The translations under genes were made by a program, and so were the position numbers. Positions 1 through 8,515 of a stretch of DNA of 64,000 bases are shown here, piece after piece. Each line of letters begins with the position of its first letter. The stretch's first letter is position 1. Source of the stretch: an uncultured Acetatifactor sp. (GTDB taxonomy: Bacteria; Bacillota; Clostridia; Lachnospirales; Lachnospiraceae); contig CAJUGH010000002.1 of assembly GCA_910586215.1 (NCBI GenBank), positions 62,001 to 126,000 on the forward strand, given 5' to 3'. The notes beneath the pieces were generated by a model. That model was not told the origin of the DNA and searched no databases. It saw nothing but the letters and a program-made list of their open reading frames with translations.

Positions 1-1383
1 TTCTATATAAGGGTACTCCTTATACCAGGGAGACTGGTAGCCAATGGAGGCAGGATAATCCCGTTTGGCCTCTCCTGCCATGGAGGTCCAGGTCAGATGG
101 TGCACCCGGATGGTGACACCCAGGGCAGCCTGCCAGTCCCCGCCCAGCTTGTGCCCACGGAAATCAAAGTCCCAGTTGGTGACGCCGTACAGTTCACTGA
201 GCATCCCCTCATAGCCGAACTGATGTACCGCACTCTGGGCCTGCTTGGCCGTAGTCAGTTCCCTGTCATCGCAGAGCATGTCAATGCCGGGCAGGTCGAA
301 GGCGCGGTAAGAGCGCATGGCCTCTCCCAGGGCGGCTGTCTGGGACCTCAAAGTGGGTTCCTCCATCATATGGCCGGTGAGGGCAATGCCGTGCTGTCTG
401 CACCAGCCGCCGATATTGTCTGCAAAAGCGCTGGAAAAACGCTCACAGATATGATCGTGGTAATGATACCTGTGAACGGACACTTCGCTCCCTGGCAGTT
501 CCCAGATACATTCCGGAAAAGTGGAGAAGAAGTCACAGCCATAGGCTTCCTGGTAAGTGGCATCAAAATCATCTGTAAAGGGCAGGATGATAGGCCTGGA
601 TTCCTGGGCATATCCCAGGGTCTGCTTGTGGCAGAACTGGGGTTCATCTGTGAAGATGGCAGGGACGGAAACACCGAAATCCTGTCCCAGGGTCTTGTAA
701 TAAGTCTCATGGGTCAGCTGGATAAATTTGTCAATGGCCTTGGGATTCAGCGTGTCCACATAGGCCTGGTCATTGTACCAGCCACTGTTCCCGGAGATTT
801 CCCGGTAGAGATACCAGATACGGTAGCCCTGGGGAAGGAGATCCTGCCCAATCTGGCATTCTGTGGCCTCCCGGGTGAGCAGCTTATAATCTGCCAGGAA
901 CCCATTCTCCAGCAGGACCGCATACTTCCCCAGGAATCTGCGTCTGCCGCTGCTGACAGGCCTGGCAGAAGAACCACCCTGCTGGGGTGCCACATCCTCT
1001 TCCTCAGGAAGCTCCTCCGGCGAGAAGAGCAGGTAACGCATCCGGCAGGCGTGATCCCTGGTCACAAGTCCACCTGCGGAACCGGAAGGCCAGCGGTCCT
1101 CGTCATAGAGCCAGGTAATCATATCAAGTTCCGAGAGCTTTTCGTGGGCATGGGTGATCTTGTCCATGAACCGGGGGGTGAGATAGGGGACAGCCATACC
1201 AGTGCGGCTGTGCAGATGTGCACCGCCCATACCCATTTTCTTCAAATCTGTGATGATCTGGTCGATCTGCTCCTCTTCCATGGTGCTGTTCCAGGACCAG
1301 AAAGGCGTTCCGCGGTATTCGCTGGAAGGATTCTGGAAAAGTGTGGCATCCAGGGAGGGGGCCAGGTTTTTCTTGTACAGCAT
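1..1383 (-). CDS. putative glycoside hydrolase, GH106-like (3' end beyond window)
   Basis: The gene is read leftward from an ATG at 1383, behind an AAAGGAG ribosome site, and stays open to base 1, so only the first 461 codons are visible. No signal peptide is seen, which suggests a cytoplasmic enzyme. Visible motifs are PFWSWN near residue 28, GGAHLHSRTG near 50, WLYDEDRWPSG near 90, IFTDEPQF near 240 and GHMMEEPTLRS near 300. This layout is typical of the large TIM-barrel glycosidases related to GH106 (alpha-L-rhamnosidase-like) that act on plant or host glycans. Family membership is inferred from these motifs, and the substrate cannot be told. A long reading frame on the opposite strand (97-1443) is only its antisense shadow. 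Confidence 0.6.
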   Translation of the reverse strand, partial: MLYKKNLAPSLDATLFQNPSSEYRGTPFWSWNSTMEEEQIDQIITDLKKMGMGGAHLHSRTGMAVPYLTPRFMDKITHAHEKLSELDMITWLYDEDRWPSGSAGGLVTRDHACRMRYLLFSPEELPEEEDVAPQQGGSSARPVSSGRRRFLGKYAVLLENGFLADYKLLTREATECQIGQDLLPQGYRIWYLYREISGNSGWYNDQAYVDTLNPKAIDKFIQLTHETYYKTLGQDFGVSVPAIFTDEPQFCHKQTLGYAQESRPIILPFTDDFDATYQEAYGCDFFSTFPECIWELPGSEVSVHRYHYHDHICERFSSAFADNIGGWCRQHGIALTGHMMEEPTLRSQTAALGEAMRSYRAFDLPGIDMLCDDRELTTAKQAQSAVHQFGYEGMLSELYGVTNWDFDFRGHKLGGDWQAALGVTIRVHHLTWTSMAGEAKRDYPASIGYQSPWYKEYPYIE

Positions 1384-1790
1384 AAGGATTCTCCTTTCGT
1401 TAGGCTGTGCCGGTCTTGCAGCACAGCGGAGGGGATGTGGTGACTGGTACATTAGGACAGCCTCCGGCATCCGCTGCCGGAAGATGGTTCCATTATAGCA
1501 GTTATACGTGTAAAAAGACACCGCTATTTTTCAAAAATTCTAAATTTTCCAGTATTGCCATTCCTTGGTGCTGTACCGGGCGGATATGATGTCAATATTG
1601 CTCTTTATGGAATTATTGACGGTGTTCATGGCGTCAAATTCACTCTCCAGATTCTGCCGGACGGTCTGTAGAACGGAACATGTCAAAATAATTTTACTTG
1701 TCAAGTACAGGGAGAAATGATAACATTTTAACATTAGTCGAATATTACTGTTCACAGTCGGTATTTCGAAAAGTAAAAAGGAGAAAACCA
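1384..1790. other. divergent intergenic region between glycosidase and sbcD
   Basis: This 407-bp stretch separates two divergent genes and must carry both promoters. It contains a plausible sbcD promoter (separate entry) and, at 1745-1755, TTACTGTTCAC, which equals one end of the mobile repeat described at 49801. A minus-strand frame (1540-1791) encodes a short stretch that looks slightly protein-like (ending ARYSTKEWQYWKI), but it has no ribosome site and matches nothing I recognise. Confidence 0.5.
1698..1726 (+). promoter_or_regulatory. candidate sbcDC promoter
   Basis: TTGTCA at 1698-1703, a 17-bp spacer and TAACAT at 1721-1726, 65 bp before the sbcD start. The match to the vegetative consensus is good but not perfect. 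Confidence 0.45.
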
Positions 1791-2948
1791 ATGAAATTCC
1801 TACATTTGGGTGATTTGCATCTGGGAAAGTCTATGAATGACTACTCCCTCATTGAGGACCAGAGATACATTCTGGAGCAGATCCTGGGAATTGCCGACAC
1901 ACGCCAGGTGGACGGGGTTCTGCTGGCCGGGGATATCTACGACAAGCCTGTTCCCAGCGAGGAGGCGGTAAGGCTGTTGGATTTCCTGTTGTGTGAGCTG
2001 GCAGCCAGACACAAGAAGGTGTACCTGGTCAGCGGCAACCATGATTCCGATGAGAGGCTGCATTTTGGCAGTACTTTTTTTGAGAAGAGTGATATCTATA
2101 TTGCATCCAGATATGAGGGGGAGCTGTTTTGCCAGACTCTGGAAGATGCCTATGGAGAGCTGCAGATCTATCTGCTTCCCTTTGTGAAGGCCTCCCAGGT
2201 GCGGCATTTCTTTCCCCAGGAGGAGATAACTTCTTATGACAGGGCAGTGCGCGTTGTCCTGGAGCAGGCCGGGATCCATGCAGATGCCCGCAATCTCCTG
2301 GTGGCCCATCAGTTTGTGGCAGGATCCGGTACAGACCCTGAGCTAGGCGGCTCCGAGAATATGGCAGTTCAGACTGTGGGGGCAGTGGAGAAGGTGGACG
2401 TGGACTGTTTTGCAGGATTCGACTATGTGGCCCTGGGCCATATCCACTCCCCTCAGCAGGTGGGCCGGGATACCATCCGCTATGCAGGCTCTCCTTTGAA
2501 ATACTCTTTCAGTGAGATCCACAAGGAGAAGTCTGTGCCGGTGGTCACAATGGGAGAGAAGGGGAAGGTAGACGTGGAACTGGTACCCCTAAAGCCCCGC
2601 CGTGACATGCGGCATCTGAAGGGAAGGCTGGAACAGCTTCTGGAGAAGGGTAATGTACAGGCCCCGGATGACTATATTTATGTGACTTTGACAGATGAGG
2701 ATCCCATTCCGGAAGCTATGGGCATCCTGCGGCAATATTACCCAAATCTGATGAAGCTGGATTATGAAAACAGCCACACAAAAGAGGTCATGCAGCCGGA
2801 TCTGTCCAGAGTGACACAGGAGAAAACCTTCCAGGAGCTGGTGTCTGATTTCTATTACCGGATGTATGGATGCGAGATGAACCAGGAGGAGATGGATATC
2901 CTGCTGGAAGTGGCAAAGGAGGTGGGGATCTCCCATGAAACCGATTAA
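1791..2948 (+). CDS. sbcD: exonuclease SbcCD, nuclease subunit SbcD
   Basis: Mre11-type metallophosphoesterase subunit (385 aa) of the SbcCD complex, which opens hairpin and protein-blocked DNA ends and works with SbcC in the cytoplasm. Metal-binding motifs are visible: GDLHLGK near residue 7, GDIYD near 50, SGNHD near 80 and GHIHSP near 220. The ATG at 1791 was chosen because AAAAGGAG lies just upstream and the motif-bearing N-terminus MKFLHLGDLHLGK is family-like; an in-frame upstream start at 1698 lies inside the promoter. The 3' end overlaps sbcC by 14 bp, indicating translational coupling. The abundance of hairpin-forming repeats in this genome makes a hairpin nuclease a logical neighbour, but that link is only speculation. 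Confidence 0.96.
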   Translation: MKFLHLGDLHLGKSMNDYSLIEDQRYILEQILGIADTRQVDGVLLAGDIYDKPVPSEEAVRLLDFLLCELAARHKKVYLVSGNHDSDERLHFGSTFFEKSDIYIASRYEGELFCQTLEDAYGELQIYLLPFVKASQVRHFFPQEEITSYDRAVRVVLEQAGIHADARNLLVAHQFVAGSGTDPELGGSENMAVQTVGAVEKVDVDCFAGFDYVALGHIHSPQQVGRDTIRYAGSPLKYSFSEIHKEKSVPVVTMGEKGKVDVELVPLKPRRDMRHLKGRLEQLLEKGNVQAPDDYIYVTLTDEDPIPEAMGILRQYYPNLMKLDYENSHTKEVMQPDLSRVTQEKTFQELVSDFYYRMYGCEMNQEEMDILLEVAKEVGISHETD

Positions 2949-5900
2949 ACTGATTGTCAGCGCCTTTGGGCCGTACGCAGGCACCATGCCTGCCATTGAT
3001 TTTACCCGGTTCCAGGAGCGGGGCCTGTTTCTGGTCTGCGGGGACACGGGGGCAGGCAAGACCACACTGTTCGATGCCATCTGCTATGCCCTGTACGGGG
3101 AGACAAGCAGCAGGTACCGGGACACGGTAAACCTGCGCAGCGAGTATGCGAAACCGGATACGGAGAGCTTCGTGGAGTTTCATTTCTCCCACCAGGGAAA
3201 GGTGTACTGTGTGCGCCGCCAGCCGGCCTATGAACGGCCCCGGAAGCGGGGGGAGGGAACCCTGTTACAGCCGGAAACTGCCAGCTTGCGCTGCGAAGGC
3301 GAAGTGCCTATAGAAGGTACCAGGGCAGTGAACCAGGCAGTGGAACATCTGCTGCACATCAATGTAAGCCAGTTCAAGCAGATTGTTATGATTGCCCAAG
3401 GGGAATTCCGGGAACTTCTGAATGCGGATACGGACACCAGAACAGAGATCCTGCGCACTGTATTCCTGACAGACGCATACAAGAAGATGGAAAAGCGGCT
3501 GTCAGAACGGCGCAGTGCCAGTGAGGATGCCAGGAGAGAGATCCAGCGCAGCATTCTCCAGTCTTTTGCCGAAGCCAGGGCCGGGGAAGAGAGCCTCTAT
3601 AAGGAGGAACTGGAGGGACTACAGCAGCGTGCTGCTGACAGCAGAAGTGCCTGGAATCTGGAGGAGTTTCAGCACATCCTGGAGAAGATTGGCCAGGAAG
3701 ACCTGAAGCAGTCCCGGATCCTGGAGAAGGAGCTGGAGGAAGCCGCAGACAGGCTGGATCAGAAGAAAGAGAAGCTGGCCCAGGCCCGGACCAACAATGA
3801 ACTTCTCACCAGGCTGAAAGCCCTGCAGGAAGAGCAGCAGAGTCTGGAGGCCGGGAGGCAGGAAATGGAGGAACTGGCCAGACAGACGTCCAGACAGAAG
3901 ATAGCTGTGCGCCAGGTGAAACCAGTCTATGATACCTGGAGGGGACAGCAGCAGGCGCTGGCAAAGCTCCAGCACGACATTGCAGCAAGAAAGCAGAAGC
4001 TCCTACAGGTCTTGGAAGCCCAGGAGGCCGCATTCCGCTGCCTGGAGGAAGCCACCGCCCGGGAAGAAGAGGGGGAAGCCCTGGGCAGAAGGGCCGGGAA
4101 GCTGAAGGAAGACCTGGACAGATACCAGAAAAGGGAGGAATTAAAGGCGGCCCTGCATAGCCTGGAGGAGGAAAGCCATATCCTGGAACAGCAGACGGAA
4201 GGAATGAACCAGGAAGAGGAAGCCTTGAAGCAGAAGATCCTTAGTCTGGAAGAGTCCGTGAAGATCCTGCAGGAGTGCCCGGCCAGGCTGGTGGAGATCC
4301 GGAATGAGAAGAAGGCAGTCACTGGACTTAGGGAGAAACTGGAAAACATACAGCAGGAGAAAGTGCCTGCTTACCGCAGAAAACGCGACGAAGTCTTACA
4401 GGGCCAGGCTGCTTTTCGGAAAAAGCAAAGTGCCTATGAAGAGCAGGAACGGGCCAGGCTGCACATGGAACAGCTCCTGGACAATTGCAGGGCAGGGCTT
4501 CTGGCCCGGGGACTGGAGGAAGGGACAAAATGTCCGGTCTGTGGTTCTACCCATCATCCAAAGCTGGCACAGCTTCCCCCGGAGATGGCAGAGGGTGTCA
4601 CAGAGGAAATGCTACAGGATCTGCAGAAGAAAGAGGAGGCGGCCAGACAGGAGAAGGAAAGGGCCCTGGTAGCCTTGGAGAAAAGCAGGACAGCAGCGAG
4701 CCAGGGAGCAGAGAATCTCCGGACGCAGATCCTGGAGGTCATGGGCAGTGAGATCCTGCAAAAAGAGTTACCTAAGGAAAGCCAGGGAGAGATCCAGGCA
4801 TCACAGTACTGTCCGGAGGAGGAAGGAGATCGCCTGGGATACCCTCTGTTCTGGGGAGACGAAGACGGGATTCCGGCCACCAGGATAACGGAAGGGGAAG
4901 AAGAGGCATCCCTGGACAAACTGATTCTCTTCACAGAAGCTGCCTGCGGGATTCTCCGTAAGAAAGAGAATTTCCTCCAAAAGAGGGAGAAGATCCTGAA
5001 AAGGGACTGTGATACTTTCAAAAGAGACACAGATACCCTGTCAAAAGCCCGTGGGGAAGACACAGAAACCCTTTCTGGGAAGAAAGAAGTCCTGGAGGCC
5101 AGACGACAGGAAATCCAACGTTCCATGACTGAGAAGAGCACTTTGCTAGAGACTCTGGCAGGGCTGGAATACCAGAGCCTGGAGGAAGCATGTGCAGAAC
5201 AGGAAAAGTGTGAAAAACAGGCAGAAATCATCCGCAATACTATTATACAGGCCAGGACCCGGAAAGAGAAAGCGGACCAGGAGAAGACCAGGGAACAGTC
5301 TGCTATAGCTACTCTGGAAGCCGGTTACCAGGAAGGGGAGGAAGAAGAACAACGCCAGAAGCAGCAGCTCACAACCCTGCTACAGGAAAAGACATTTGAC
5401 TCCCTGGAAGAATTCCTGGCCTATGTGGTGGAGGAGAGCATGATCCAGGATGGGGAGGACAGAAAGGCAGCATATGATACGAAAGTGGCAGTCAACGCTT
5501 CCAGTCTGGAAACTGTCCGGAAGGATGCCCGGGACAAGGTGTGGGTCAATGAGCAGGAACTGACAGAAGAAGTGGAGACATATGCAAAGGCGGTGTCTTC
5601 CCTCCGGGACAGAAAATCTGATACGGATCACAGGATGGCAGGCAACGGCAGGCTCCGGGAACAGATCCTGGACCGTAGGGAAGCCCTGGAAGCCCATACA
5701 AGGCAGTTTACGCTCTGCAACCGCCTGTATGAGCTGGTGGCAGGACAGATTACGGGCAAATCCAGGATCAGCCTGGAGCAGTATATCCAGGCCACAGGAT
5801 TTGAAGGCATCCTTGCCGCAGCGAACCTCAGGCTACGGCCTATGAGTGAAGGCCAGTATGAACTGTTCCGCAGGGAAGATCCTGCCAGCAAAGGAAAGAA

Positions 5901-6258
5901 ACGTTTCCTGGATCTGGAGGTACTGGACAATTTCACCGGCCACAGAAGACCGGTGGGTAACCTCTCCGGCGGTGAGAGCTTCAAGGCATCCCTGAGCCTG
6001 GCCCTGGGACTTTCCGACACGGTTGCCTCCCATATGGGGGGGATCCAGATGGACGCCCTGTTTGTGGATGAGGGCTTCGGCACCCTGGACCGCAGATCCA
6101 TTGACAGCGCCATGGAAATCCTGATCCATCTCACCGGAACAGACAAGCTGGTGGGTATTATCAGTCACAGGGAAGAACTGATAGAGAATATCCCCCAGCA
6201 GATCCGGGTTGAGAAGAAACGGGATGGCAGCAATATTACAGTGGAATGTGGGATATAG
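2935..6258 (+). CDS. sbcC: exonuclease SbcCD, ATPase subunit SbcC
   Basis: Rad50-type SMC-like ATPase, 1,107 aa. Walker A (GDTGAGKTT) lies near residue 36. Long coiled-coil arms, rich in E, K, Q and R, run from about 190 to 900. A zinc hook CPVCG with cysteines at 533 and 536 sits at their apex. The ABC signature NLSGGESF is near 1009 and Walker B (LFVDEGFGTLD) near 1043. Length and order are normal for SbcC. It starts inside the end of sbcD and ends 16 bp before the convergent aminotransferase gene. It pairs with SbcD to process hairpin DNA at stalled or palindromic sites. Confidence 0.96.
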   Translation: MKPIKLIVSAFGPYAGTMPAIDFTRFQERGLFLVCGDTGAGKTTLFDAICYALYGETSSRYRDTVNLRSEYAKPDTESFVEFHFSHQGKVYCVRRQPAYERPRKRGEGTLLQPETASLRCEGEVPIEGTRAVNQAVEHLLHINVSQFKQIVMIAQGEFRELLNADTDTRTEILRTVFLTDAYKKMEKRLSERRSASEDARREIQRSILQSFAEARAGEESLYKEELEGLQQRAADSRSAWNLEEFQHILEKIGQEDLKQSRILEKELEEAADRLDQKKEKLAQARTNNELLTRLKALQEEQQSLEAGRQEMEELARQTSRQKIAVRQVKPVYDTWRGQQQALAKLQHDIAARKQKLLQVLEAQEAAFRCLEEATAREEEGEALGRRAGKLKEDLDRYQKREELKAALHSLEEESHILEQQTEGMNQEEEALKQKILSLEESVKILQECPARLVEIRNEKKAVTGLREKLENIQQEKVPAYRRKRDEVLQGQAAFRKKQSAYEEQERARLHMEQLLDNCRAGLLARGLEEGTKCPVCGSTHHPKLAQLPPEMAEGVTEEMLQDLQKKEEAARQEKERALVALEKSRTAASQGAENLRTQILEVMGSEILQKELPKESQGEIQASQYCPEEEGDRLGYPLFWGDEDGIPATRITEGEEEASLDKLILFTEAACGILRKKENFLQKREKILKRDCDTFKRDTDTLSKARGEDTETLSGKKEVLEARRQEIQRSMTEKSTLLETLAGLEYQSLEEACAEQEKCEKQAEIIRNTIIQARTRKEKADQEKTREQSAIATLEAGYQEGEEEEQRQKQQLTTLLQEKTFDSLEEFLAYVVEESMIQDGEDRKAAYDTKVAVNASSLETVRKDARDKVWVNEQELTEEVETYAKAVSSLRDRKSDTDHRMAGNGRLREQILDRREALEAHTRQFTLCNRLYELVAGQITGKSRISLEQYIQATGFEGILAAANLRLRPMSEGQYELFRREDPASKGKKRFLDLEVLDNFTGHRRPVGNLSGGESFKASLSLALGLSDTVASHMGGIQMDALFVDEGFGTLDRRSIDSAMEILIHLTGTDKLVGIISHREELIENIPQQIRVEKKRDGSNITVECGI

Positions 6259-6274
6259 AAGGCTGCTTGTGGGG

Positions 6275-7891
6275 TCACTGCCTGTAATATGCCAGAAAGC
6301 TTCCCAGGCTTTCCATGGCATCCTTCAGCACCTCAATGCGGGGCAGGTACACCACACGGAAGTGGTCCGGTGCACCCCAGTTGAAGCCGCCACCGTGGAC
6401 AACCAGTAGTTTTTTGTCCCGCAGCAGATCCAGGGCAAACTTTTCATCGTCCTGGATCTGGAACTTTTTCACATCCAGCTTCGGGAAGATGTAAAAAGCA
6501 GCCCTGGGCTTCACGGCGCTGACACCTGGAATGTCATTCAGTGCTTTGTAGATATAATCCCGCTGTTCATAGATCCTGCCGCCGGGCACAATGTAATTCT
6601 TCACACTCTGGTAGCCGCCCAGGGCTGTCTGTACAATGGACTGGGCAGGCACATTGGAGCACAGACGCATGTTGGACAGCATATTCAGGCCTTGGATGTA
6701 GTCCGCAGCGATCTGCTTGTTGCCACTTAAGATCATCCAGCCGATCCGGAAACCAGCGATCATGTGGGATTTGGACAGGCCACTGTAGGTGACACAGAAC
6801 AGATCCGGTGCCAGGGAGGCTATGGAGATATGCTCTTCATCGTCCATCACAAGCCTGTCATAGATTTCATCGGAAAAGAGGATCAGCTGGTGTTCTCTTG
6901 CGATGTCCACAAGTTGCTGCAGGACTTCCCTGGGATATACGGCACCTGTGGGGTTATTGGGATTGATGATTACAATGGCCTTTGTCCGGTCCGTTACCTT
7001 CTTGCGGATATCCTCCATGTCAGGATACCATTCGGCCTGTTCATCACAGATGTAGTGGACAGCTTTTCCGCCTGCCAGGGTGACGCAGGCTGTCCAGAGG
7101 GGATAGTCAGGCGCAGGCACCAGTACTTCGTCCCCATCGTCCAGAAGGGCTGACATGCTGAGATTGATCAGCTCGCTGACACCATTCCCTGTATAGATGT
7201 CTTCGATGGACAGGTTGGGGATATTCTTGATCTGGGCATACTGCATGATGGCCTTCCGGGCGGAGAACAGACCCTTGGCAGCAGAATACCCCTCACATTC
7301 TGTAAGCTGCCGCTGCATGTCATAGATCACCTCGTCCGGGGTGCAAAAGCCGAAGGGAGCGGGGTTACCAATGTTGAGCTTTAACACATGGATGCCATTC
7401 TCCTCCATCCGGGTGGCTTCTTCCACAACAGGGCCTCTCACATCGTATAACACATTGTCTAATTTGGCCGATTTCTTAAACGATTTCATAGTGATCTCTC
7501 CTTCTGCATCCGGATATGCCGGGGGATTCTCGGAAAATGAACTTGTGTGAAACACAGGCGGGATGACAGGTTCAGATATCCCTGGAACAGAATCTTTTTT
7601 TGGTTCAGCTGGTTCATTTCCGGGAACAGGTGTGGATCTGGCTGAGGAAACGGCTGGTGCTGTCTCCAGAGGCAGACTGCCGTAGAGCCATTCTACAGGG
7701 ACACCCAGAAGTTCTGCCAGGAATCCGGCCACATTCTTCCTGGGGACAGCTTTCCCGCTGACATACTGGCTCATCTGCCCTTTCCCCAGCTTGACTCCGG
7801 CGGCGGCAGCAGCCCGGAGGCAGTCTACCTGCTTCATATCCCTGCGGTCCATGGCCAGGATAAGCCTTCTTGCAAATGTGTCCTGGTTCAT
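6275..7891 (-). CDS. HTH domain fused to alanine-type aminotransferase (AlaA-like)
   Basis: This 538-aa protein has two parts. Residues 1-65 form an XRE/Cro-type helix-turn-helix (KQVDCLRAAAAAGVKLGKGQ, then SGKAVPRKNVAGFLAELLGV). A Pro/Ser/Glu-rich linker follows to about 134. Residues 135-538 are a complete fold-type I PLP aminotransferase closest to AlaA (pyruvate/glutamate transaminase), with NPNNPTGAVYP, SDEIYD and the PLP lysine in SGLSKSHMIAGFRIGW. The enzyme part begins with its own Met (codon at 7489) preceded by AAGGAGAG at good spacing, so a free 404-aa enzyme could also be made. The upstream start at 7891 has GGAGG at suitable spacing, behind a small GCGC/GCGC hairpin. The reaction is inferred from the family. 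Confidence 0.85.
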   Translation of the reverse strand: MNQDTFARRLILAMDRRDMKQVDCLRAAAAAGVKLGKGQMSQYVSGKAVPRKNVAGFLAELLGVPVEWLYGSLPLETAPAVSSARSTPVPGNEPAEPKKDSVPGISEPVIPPVFHTSSFSENPPAYPDAEGEITMKSFKKSAKLDNVLYDVRGPVVEEATRMEENGIHVLKLNIGNPAPFGFCTPDEVIYDMQRQLTECEGYSAAKGLFSARKAIMQYAQIKNIPNLSIEDIYTGNGVSELINLSMSALLDDGDEVLVPAPDYPLWTACVTLAGGKAVHYICDEQAEWYPDMEDIRKKVTDRTKAIVIINPNNPTGAVYPREVLQQLVDIAREHQLILFSDEIYDRLVMDDEEHISIASLAPDLFCVTYSGLSKSHMIAGFRIGWMILSGNKQIAADYIQGLNMLSNMRLCSNVPAQSIVQTALGGYQSVKNYIVPGGRIYEQRDYIYKALNDIPGVSAVKPRAAFYIFPKLDVKKFQIQDDEKFALDLLRDKKLLVVHGGGFNWGAPDHFRVVYLPRIEVLKDAMESLGSFLAYYRQ

Positions 7892-7924
7892 TTTTACACC
7901 TCCGCATGCGCTTCAGCGCATATA

Positions 7925-8011
7925 CCAACCAAAATTTGAAAGTTTATTTTCACAATTACACCCTCATGCACACTTCTACGTACATGCCAATTAAAACCGA
8001 AAGTTTATTTT
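7925..8011. promoter_or_regulatory. paired direct repeats upstream of the HTH-aminotransferase
   Basis: Two near-identical sites of about 25 bp at 7925-7950 and 7987-8011 share CCAA-pyrimidines-AAAA and the exact block GAAAGTTTATTTT. They begin 34 bp and 96 bp upstream of the start codon at 7891, so their spacing is about 62 bp. They are candidate operators, perhaps for the HTH domain of the gene itself. That assignment is inference. Confidence 0.4.
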
Positions 8012-8179
8012 ATGGTTCTGATGGTAACATATCTGAACAAAAAGTTCAATACGAATAAAGAAAAGAGTAAAAGTTTATGGAACTGGTTGCAAAAAAAATA
8101 CCGTGATATAATATCCTAACCGTACAATACCATATGTTTCTGCACGTCCGTCTCAAATACACGCTGTCCCAGGCTGGCC

Positions 8180-8365
8180 ATGGGCTTGTCCCAGAAACAG
8201 CTGGCAGCCAGGCTCCAGCTTGCCGGGCTTGGCCTTACCCAGAAGGCAGTCAGCCGGATTGAGACGGGAGACAGGGTGGTTCCCGATTATGAACTGATTG
8301 TATTTTCTGAGGTTTTAAAAGTGCCAATATGTACACTGCTGTTATGCGAACAGGCTACGAACTGA
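8180..8365 (+). pseudogene. N-terminally truncated XRE helix-turn-helix remnant
   Basis: The 61 codons encode a good Cro/CI-type helix-turn-helix: LSQKQLAARLQLAG, then LTQKAVSRIETGDRVVPDYE. Relatives of this short regulator family normally have about 10-20 extra residues in front (KxRKxxGLSQKQL). Here no ribosome site precedes the ATG and the upstream frame has no earlier start, so the front appears lost. A TATAAT at 8107-8112 may be its old promoter. A functional mini-protein cannot be excluded. Nothing is seen in the 150 bp up to the next gene except that gene's ribosome site. Confidence 0.5.
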
Positions 8366-8515
8366 TGCGCGATTGGATTTTGCAGACCGATTCTACCGCC
8401 AGTCGGTTGCTGATCTGCCCGGTATATACTACAATGCAAATAACAAAGGACGGATGGAAGGCACTCTTGTGGCTATGCGATAGCGTGTAAATACGACATT
8501 ATAAGGAGGCATATT

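Noticed and set aside
97..1443. 448-codon open frame on the plus strand
   Set aside because: Antisense shadow of the GH106-like gene. The minus frame has family motifs and a ribosome site; this one has low-complexity content and none.
1540..1791. 83-codon minus-strand frame upstream of sbcD
   Set aside because: Faintly protein-like end but no ribosome site, no promoter and no recognised family.
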